64,000 nucleotides of DNA. Source: Crassaminicella thermophila (GTDB lineage Bacteria; Bacillota; Clostridia; Peptostreptococcales; Thermotaleaceae). Location: the NCBI RefSeq assembly GCF_008152325.1, contig NZ_CP042243.1:310001-374000 (forward strand), in the 5' to 3' direction. The position numbers and the translations under genes were made by a program. Positions 59,069 through 64,000 of the stretch are shown piece after piece. Each line of letters begins with the position of its first letter. Position 1 is the stretch's first letter. The notes beneath the pieces were generated by a model. It was not told where the DNA came from. It was given only the letters and a program-made list of their open reading frames with translations, and made no database searches.

Positions 59069-59437
59069 GTGATCAAGAAAGAGAGCAAAAACTTAAGAAG
59101 ACAAAAAAGACACTTAAGAATCCGCAATAAAGTGTCTGGAACTCCTGAACGTCCAAGATTAAGTATATATAGAAGTTTAAACAATATGTATGCACAAATT
59201 ATTGATGATGTAAAAGGGCATACATTAGTTTCTGCTTCTACTTTAGATAAAGAAGTTAAGGAAAAAGTAAGCAAAGGAGGCAACAAAGAAGCTGCTAAAT
59301 TAGTAGGTGAGATTGTTGCAAAGAGAGCATTAGAAAAAGGAATAAATGCTGTTGTATTTGATAGAGGCGGATACATTTATCATGGAAGAGTAAAAGAACT
59401 AGCAGAAGGTGCAAGAGAAGCTGGTTTGAAATTCTAG
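59069..59437 (+). CDS. rplR: 50S ribosomal protein L18
   Basis: 122 residues, GTG start after AAAGGAGTGA. 5S rRNA-binding protein: [38 protein letters not shown] and [26 protein letters not shown]. Confidence 0.97.
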   Translation: MIKKESKNLRRQKRHLRIRNKVSGTPERPRLSIYRSLNNMYAQIIDDVKGHTLVSASTLDKEVKEKVSKGGNKEAAKLVGEIVAKRALEKGINAVVFDRGGYIYHGRVKELAEGAREAGLKF

Positions 59438-59454
59438 GAGAAGGAGGGAAATGA

Positions 59455-59961
59455 ATGAAACGTCAACTAATTGATGCGAGCAAACTGGACTTAAAAGAGA
59501 CAGTTATTAATATAAGCCGTGTAACAAAAGTTGTTAAAGGTGGTAGAACCTTCAGATTTAGTGCAACTGTTGTAGTTGGAGATGAAAACGGATACGTTGG
59601 AATTGGTTCAGGAAAAGCTCAGGAAATTCCTGATGCTATTAGAAAAGGAATTGAAGAAGCGAAAAAGAATCTTATATATGTTCCAAGAGTAGGAACAACA
59701 ATCCCTCATAGAATAGAGGGCCATTTTGGTGCTGGACGCGTATTACTTATGCCAGCTAAAGAAGGTACAGGAGTTATTGCAGGTGGACCTGTACGTGCGG
59801 TTTTAGAGTTTGCAGGAATTAAAGATGTAAGAGCAAAATCTTTAGGAACAAATAACACAAGAAATATGGTTAATGCGACAATAGACGGCTTGAAAAAACT
59901 AAAAACTGTTGAAGAAGTTGCAAGATTAAGAGGTAAAACTGTAGAGGAATTATTAGGTTAG
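59455..59961 (+). CDS. rpsE: 30S ribosomal protein S5
   Basis: 168 residues, RBS GAAGGAGGG. Decoding-fidelity protein with dsRBD-like N-domain: [56 protein letters not shown] and [30 protein letters not shown]. The spectinomycin loop ([13 protein letters not shown]) looks wild-type. Confidence 0.98.
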   Translation: MKRQLIDASKLDLKETVINISRVTKVVKGGRTFRFSATVVVGDENGYVGIGSGKAQEIPDAIRKGIEEAKKNLIYVPRVGTTIPHRIEGHFGAGRVLLMPAKEGTGVIAGGPVRAVLEFAGIKDVRAKSLGTNNTRNMVNATIDGLKKLKTVEEVARLRGKTVEELLG

Positions 59962-59974
59962 GAGGGGAAAGACC

Positions 59975-60157
59975 TTGGCTAAAATGTTAAGAATAACATT
60001 AGTAAAAAGTACCATTGGGTCCAAGCCTCAACATAGAAAAACAATCGAAGCGCTAGGACTAAAAAAAATTAGACAAGTAGTGGAAAAGCAAGACAACCCT
60101 CAAATGAGAGGAATGGTTGAAAAAGTTAAGCATTTAGTGAAAGTTGAAGAAATATAG
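59975..60157 (+). CDS. rpmD: 50S ribosomal protein L30
   Basis: 60 residues, TTG start after GGAGGGG. LRITLVKSTIGSKPQHRKTIEALGLKKIRQVVEKQDNPQMRGMVEKVKHLV covers the whole family. Confidence 0.97.
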   Translation: MAKMLRITLVKSTIGSKPQHRKTIEALGLKKIRQVVEKQDNPQMRGMVEKVKHLVKVEEI

Positions 60158-60174
60158 GTTAAGGAGGTGTAACC

Positions 60175-60615
60175 ATGAAGCTACATGAGTTAAGACCAGC
60201 TGAAGGATCAACAAAAAATGTAAAAAGACTAGGAAGAGGAACTGCTACTGGTCAAGGTAAAACTGCTGGCCGTGGACAAAAAGGACAAAAATCTCGTAGC
60301 GGTGGTGGTGTAAAGCCAGGATTCGAAGGTGGCCAAATGCCTCTATATAGAAGACTACCTAAGAGAGGTTTTACAAACATATTTAAAAAGCAATGGACAA
60401 TTGTTAATTTAGATGTATTAAATAAATTTGATGAAGGTACTGTTGTAACTCCTGAATTGCTTTTAGAAACAGGCGTAATCAAAAAAGTTGTTGACGGAGT
60501 AAAAGTACTAGGAAACGGAGAACTACAAAAGAAGATAACTGTACAGGCTCATAAATTCAGCCAGTCAGCTGTAGAAAAAATTGAAGCTGCTGGAGGAAAG
60601 GCAGAGGTGATTTAA
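60175..60615 (+). CDS. rplO: 50S ribosomal protein L15
   Basis: 146 residues, [78 protein letters not shown] is the typical glycine-rich extension, followed by the globular domain. Adjacent to secY by one base. Confidence 0.98.
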   Translation: MKLHELRPAEGSTKNVKRLGRGTATGQGKTAGRGQKGQKSRSGGGVKPGFEGGQMPLYRRLPKRGFTNIFKKQWTIVNLDVLNKFDEGTVVTPELLLETGVIKKVVDGVKVLGNGELQKKITVQAHKFSQSAVEKIEAAGGKAEVI

Positions 60616-60616
60616 C

Positions 60617-61894
60617 GTGCTATCTACCCTACGAAATGCTTGGAAAATTCCTGATTTAAGAAAGAGAATGCTATATACCTTGATGATGTTGGTGGTATTT
60701 AGATTAGGATCAAACATTCCTGTTCCTGGAATAAACAGAACGATCTTAGAACAGTTGTTTAAACAAGGGGAAAGTGGTCTGTTTGGTTTGTTTAATCTAT
60801 TTTCAGGAGGAGCTTTTAGAAAGTTTACAATATTTGCTTTAAGTATTACACCATATATCACCTCATCTATCATTATGCAGCTTTTAACAATTGCAATTCC
60901 TAGTCTAGAAGCATTAGCTAGAGAGGGAGAAGAAGGAAGAAAAAAGATAGCACAGTACACAAGATATGGGACAGTTATACTCGCTTTGATCCAAGCTATT
61001 GGTGTAAGTGTTGGATTATTCCGTCAAGCGCTTATATCATATGATTTTTGGTCAGTAAGTATTGTAGTACTTACATTAACAGCAGGAACGGCTTTCTTAA
61101 TGTGGTTAGGGGAGCAAATTACTGAAAATGGAATTGGAAATGGTATTTCATTGATTATTTTTGCAGGAATCATTTCTAGAGTTCCGTTAGGGTTTGTTCA
61201 TACTTTCCAAAAACTTAGCGTAGGTGAAGTTTCTATCGTTTCTTTAATTATATTTGCAATACTTGCAGTATTCATTATTGCAGGTGTAGTAGCAATTCAG
61301 CAAGGTACAAGAAAAATTCCTGTACAATATGCAAAAAGAGTTGTTGGAAGAAAAATGTATGGAGGACATAGTACTCATATTCCATTAAAAGTTAATCAAG
61401 CGGGAGTTATACCTGTAATATTTGCAGTTTCATTACTTCAATTCCCATTAACATTAACTTATTTCTTTCAAGGCGGTGGGTTTGCAAGCTTTGTACAAAA
61501 ATATTTGTCACCAGCAGGAAGTCCTGGAATTTGGATATATTCTATTTTAAATGTTGCTTTAATTATATTCTTTACTTACTTCTATACAGCAGTTACATTT
61601 AACCCTATAGAAGTTGCAGAGAATATGAAAAAGCATGGAGGTTTCATTCCAGGAATTAGACCAGGAAAACCAACTTCAGAGTATTTAAATAAAGTATTAA
61701 CAAGAATTACTTTGGCAGGTGCTGTATTCCTTGCAGGAATTACTGTAATGCCTACAATTATACTGCAATTTACAAATCTTCAATTTAGATTTGGTGGAAC
61801 ATCCTTACTTATTGCAGTAGGGGTTGCATTAGAGACGATGAAGCAAGTAGAAGCACAAATGATGATGAGACATTACCAAGGTTTCTTAAAATAG
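60617..61894 (+). CDS. secY: Preprotein translocase subunit SecY
   Basis: Channel protein of the Sec translocon, 425 residues, GTG start after AGAGGTGAT inside the rplO end. About ten membrane segments are evident, with RLGSNIPVPGIN in the plug region, FALSITPYITSSIIMQL, the cytosolic loop VQQGTRKIPVQYAKRV-like IQQGTRKIPVQYAKRV, and the C-terminal MRHYQGFLK. Partner of SecE at 34881. Confidence 0.97.
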   Translation: MLSTLRNAWKIPDLRKRMLYTLMMLVVFRLGSNIPVPGINRTILEQLFKQGESGLFGLFNLFSGGAFRKFTIFALSITPYITSSIIMQLLTIAIPSLEALAREGEEGRKKIAQYTRYGTVILALIQAIGVSVGLFRQALISYDFWSVSIVVLTLTAGTAFLMWLGEQITENGIGNGISLIIFAGIISRVPLGFVHTFQKLSVGEVSIVSLIIFAILAVFIIAGVVAIQQGTRKIPVQYAKRVVGRKMYGGHSTHIPLKVNQAGVIPVIFAVSLLQFPLTLTYFFQGGGFASFVQKYLSPAGSPGIWIYSILNVALIIFFTYFYTAVTFNPIEVAENMKKHGGFIPGIRPGKPTSEYLNKVLTRITLAGAVFLAGITVMPTIILQFTNLQFRFGGTSLLIAVGVALETMKQVEAQMMMRHYQGFLK

Positions 61895-61901
61895 GAGTAT
61901 T

Positions 61902-61921
61902 CATGGGGAGAATTCCCCATG
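61902..61921 (+). repeat. Intercistronic hairpin between secY and adk
   Basis: CATGGGGA (61902-61909) and TCCCCATG (61914-61921) form a perfect 8-bp stem with a GAAT loop eight bases after the secY stop. No T run follows. Confidence 0.7.
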
Positions 61922-61954
61922 CGTTACTTCATTAGAATCTAGGAGATGGTATTG

Positions 61955-62599
61955 ATGAGATTAATCTTATTAGGGCCTCCAGGGGCAGGTAAGGGAACAC
62001 AAGCTTCAAGTATTGTTCAAAAATTTGATATACCGCATATATCAACAGGCGATATCTTTAGGAAAAATATTAAAGAAGGAACGGAATTAGGAAAAAAAGC
62101 AAAAGAATATATGGATCAAGGGCTTTTAGTTCCAGATGAACTTGTTGTAGCCATTGTTGAAGATAGATTACAACAAGAAGATTGCAAAGAAGGTTTTCTG
62201 CTTGATGGATTTCCGAGAACTGTTAATCAAGCAGAAGAATTAGATAAAGTGCTTACAAAGATGAATGTAAGCTTGGATAAAGTAATAAATGTGGAAGTAG
62301 ACAAAGAGATCTTAGTTGAAAGAGCTGTTGGAAGAAGAATCTGTAAAAATTGCGGTGCTACATTCCATGTTAAATTTAACCCACCTGCAAAAGAAGGTAT
62401 ATGTGACAAATGTGGTGAAAAGTTGCAGCAAAGAGCAGACGATAATGAAGAAACAGTTTCTAAGAGAATAGAAGTATACTTGAATGAAACAAAACCACTA
62501 ATTGATTATTATAAAAATAAAGGGATTATTGCCACAATAAACGGACAACAAGAAATAGATAAGGTATTTAAAGATATTGTTGTTGCTTTAGGAGAGTAA
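61955..62599 (+). CDS. adk: Adenylate kinase
   Basis: Interconverts ATP plus AMP and two ADP. 214 residues from ATG 61955 (RBS TAGGAGAT). P-loop [13 protein letters not shown]-binding STGDIFR, DGFPRT, and a zinc-binding LID with CKNC...CDKC (four Cys), typical of Gram-positive enzymes. Conserved in the spc cluster after secY. Confidence 0.98.
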   Translation: MRLILLGPPGAGKGTQASSIVQKFDIPHISTGDIFRKNIKEGTELGKKAKEYMDQGLLVPDELVVAIVEDRLQQEDCKEGFLLDGFPRTVNQAEELDKVLTKMNVSLDKVINVEVDKEILVERAVGRRICKNCGATFHVKFNPPAKEGICDKCGEKLQQRADDNEETVSKRIEVYLNETKPLIDYYKNKGIIATINGQQEIDKVFKDIVVALGE

Positions 62600-62603
62600 T
62601 CAA

Positions 62604-63353
62604 ATGATTATTTTAAAATCAAGTAATGAAATTGATTATATGAAAGAAGCGGGGAAAATTGTGGCCTATGTCCATGAAGTAGTACGTGATGCTATAAAGC
62701 CTGGTATTACTACAAAGGAATTAGACGAAATTGCTGAAAGAGAAATAATAAAACATGGAGCAATACCAGCTTTTAAAGGTTATCATGGATTTCCAGCAAG
62801 TATTTGTGCTTCAATCAATGAGGAAGTCGTTCACGGAATACCTGGATTAAAAACATTAAAAGATGGCGATATTATTAGTGTAGATATAGGAGCAGTCTAT
62901 AAAGGTTATAATGGAGATGCTGCAAAAACACATCCAGTAGGAAAAGTTTCTGATGAAGCTTTAAAGCTTATTCAGGTAACAAAAGAAAGTTTCTATGAAG
63001 GACTAAAATTTTGCAGAGTTGGAAACCGACTATCGGATATATCTCATGCTGTACAAAATCATGTAGAAAACAATGGATTTTCTGTAGTAAGAGATTTTGT
63101 AGGGCATGGAATAGGAAAGGATATGCATGAAGATCCACAGATTCCTAATTTTGGACCACCTGGAAAGGGACCAAGATTAAGGGATGGAATGGTTTTAGCA
63201 ATAGAGCCAATGGTGAACATGGGAACATATAAAGTAAAAGTTCTTCAGGATAACTGGACTGTTGTGACCTTAGACAATAAGTTATCAGCACATTATGAGC
63301 ATACGGTTGCCATCACAAAAGACGATCCGATTATTTTAACAAGCCTTTCTTAA
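62604..63353 (+). CDS. map: Methionine aminopeptidase, type I
   Basis: Removes N-terminal Met from nascent proteins. 249 residues. Metal ligands are visible in [22 protein letters not shown] (two Asp), [12 protein letters not shown] (His), AIEPMV (Glu) and HYEHTVAI (His-x-x-His region/Glu). RBS AGGAGAG lies at the end of adk. Precedes the KOW-domain gene. Confidence 0.97.
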   Translation: MIILKSSNEIDYMKEAGKIVAYVHEVVRDAIKPGITTKELDEIAEREIIKHGAIPAFKGYHGFPASICASINEEVVHGIPGLKTLKDGDIISVDIGAVYKGYNGDAAKTHPVGKVSDEALKLIQVTKESFYEGLKFCRVGNRLSDISHAVQNHVENNGFSVVRDFVGHGIGKDMHEDPQIPNFGPPGKGPRLRDGMVLAIEPMVNMGTYKVKVLQDNWTVVTLDNKLSAHYEHTVAITKDDPIILTSLS

Positions 63354-63371
63354 GGCAAAGAGGTGAAAAAT

Positions 63372-63650
63372 GTGAATACGACTCATGAAGTTTCAATAGG
63401 TCAAATTGTTAAATCAAAAGCTGGAAGAGATAAGGATAAATTGTTTATAGTTATTGGTATTGTAGATGAGCAGTATGTTCTTATTTCGGATGGAGACCTA
63501 AGAAAAATTGATAAACCAAAGAAAAAAAAGGTGAAGCACTTAGGGAAATATAATATAATAAGTGAAGCTGTAAAAAATAAGATTGAGAATAATGAAAAAA
63601 TAAGCAATTTATTTTTGAGGCGTGAACTGGAAAAACTGGGTCTTAGCTAA
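63372..63650 (+). CDS. KOW domain-containing RNA-binding protein (L14e-like)
   Basis: 92 residues. GTG 63372 is chosen, six bases after AGAGGTG; the earlier GTG 63363 overlaps the RBS. The N-terminal KOW part IGQIVKSKAGRDKDKLFIVIGIVDEQYVLISDGDLRKIDKPKKKK resembles the ribosomal L14e/KOW proteins found between map and infA in many clostridia. Likely ribosome- or RNA-associated; precise role unknown. Confidence 0.88.
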   Translation: MNTTHEVSIGQIVKSKAGRDKDKLFIVIGIVDEQYVLISDGDLRKIDKPKKKKVKHLGKYNIISEAVKNKIENNEKISNLFLRRELEKLGLS

Positions 63651-63676
63651 CCTAGGAATAGGAGGTCAATTTCCTA

Positions 63677-63901
63677 ATGGCAAAGAAAGATGTAATAGAG
63701 GTTCAAGGCACAGTTGTTGAAGCTTTGCCTAATGCCATGTTTAAAGTTAAATTGGAAAACGGACATGAGTTATTAGCACATATTTCTGGTAAACTTAGAA
63801 TGAACTTTATCAGAATATTGCCTGGTGATACAGTTACAGTTGAATTGTCCCCTTATGATCTAACAAGAGGGAGAATTACTTGGCGAGGCAAAGGCAAGTG
63901 A
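63677..63901 (+). CDS. infA: Translation initiation factor IF-1
   Basis: 74 residues, RBS AGGAGGTC. S1-type OB fold that binds the 30S A site: [65 protein letters not shown]. Slightly longer than the common 72 residues. Confidence 0.98.
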   Translation: MAKKDVIEVQGTVVEALPNAMFKVKLENGHELLAHISGKLRMNFIRILPGDTVTVELSPYDLTRGRITWRGKGK

Positions 63902-63917
63902 TTAAGGAGGGATAACA

Positions 63918-64000
63918 GTGAAAGTTAGAGCATCCGTTAAGCCTATATGCGAAAAATGTAAAATTATTAAAAGAAAAGGCAAAGTTATGGTCATCTGTGA
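63918..64000 (+). CDS. rpmJ: 50S ribosomal protein L36 (3' truncated by window end)
   Basis: GTG start at 63918 after AAGGAGGG. 27 codons are visible ([20 protein letters not shown]...), with the CEKC zinc pair and the start of the next Cys. The full protein is normally 37 residues. Next genes in this order would be rpsM-rpsK-rpsD-rpoA. Confidence 0.95.
   Translation, partial: MKVRASVKPICEKCKIIKRKGKVMVIC

Overview
The window is chromosomal DNA of a low-GC Gram-positive bacterium, almost certainly a member of the Clostridia. The bases are strongly A+T rich, Shine-Dalgarno sequences are strong (AGGAGG-type), and GTG/TTG starts are common. Gene order is typical of the class: ctsR-mcsA-mcsB-clpC, radA-disA, carD-yacL-ispD-ispF-proS-gltX-cysE-cysS-mrnC-thyX-rlmB-yacP-sigH, tuf-rpmG-secE-nusG-rplKA-rplJL-rpoBC, then str, S10 and spc. 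I cannot name genus or species. Nearly all of the window is housekeeping. I see no prophage, IS element, CRISPR array, defence island or biosynthetic cluster.

Layout. Positions 1-6.0 kb are the accessory end: a 5'-truncated opine dehydrogenase-family gene, a sigma-54 activator interrupted by a frameshift, then a minus-strand block with ferritin, PhaE and PhaJ-like PHA genes without phaC, and an unknown small protein. Positions 6.1-8.6 kb hold an EF-G paralogue, a 21-codon leader ORF and a small unknown protein. Positions 8.7-13.3 kb are the CtsR-controlled Clp stress operon with a clear CtsR box. Positions 13.4-17.5 kb hold an ACT-domain protein, homoserine kinase, RadA and the c-di-AMP synthase DisA. 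Positions 17.5-33.0 kb hold CarD, a PIN/TRAM membrane protein, isoprenoid genes, four aminoacyl-tRNA synthetases (two genes or operons behind T-boxes), serine acetyltransferase, Mini-III, ThyX, RlmB, a NYN-domain nuclease and SigH. Positions 33.0-46.0 kb hold tRNA-Thr-tuf, rpmG-secE-nusG, the L11/L1 and L10/L7-L12 genes and rpoBC. Positions 46.0-50.9 kb are the str operon (L7Ae-like, rpsL, rpsG, fusA, second tuf). Positions 51.0-64.0 kb are the S10-spc cluster, running off the window inside rpmJ.

How it works together. The window carries the core transcription-translation apparatus plus its control layer: RNA leaders (T-boxes for proline and cysteine, L10 leader, S10 leader), a stress repressor/protease system, sigma-H and a CarD-type RNA polymerase binder. 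The most interesting material lies between genes rather than in them: a shortened proS T-box, a long hairpin-rich rpoB leader with a tandem repeat, a structured RNA between rpsL and rpsG, nested palindromes between rpsG and fusA, and a nusG start that seems to need a hairpin to bring its Shine-Dalgarno sequence close. I found no clearly new multi-gene system. The candidates offered are RNA-level regulators and two odd gene states (split sigma-54 activator, PhaE/PhaJ without PhaC).
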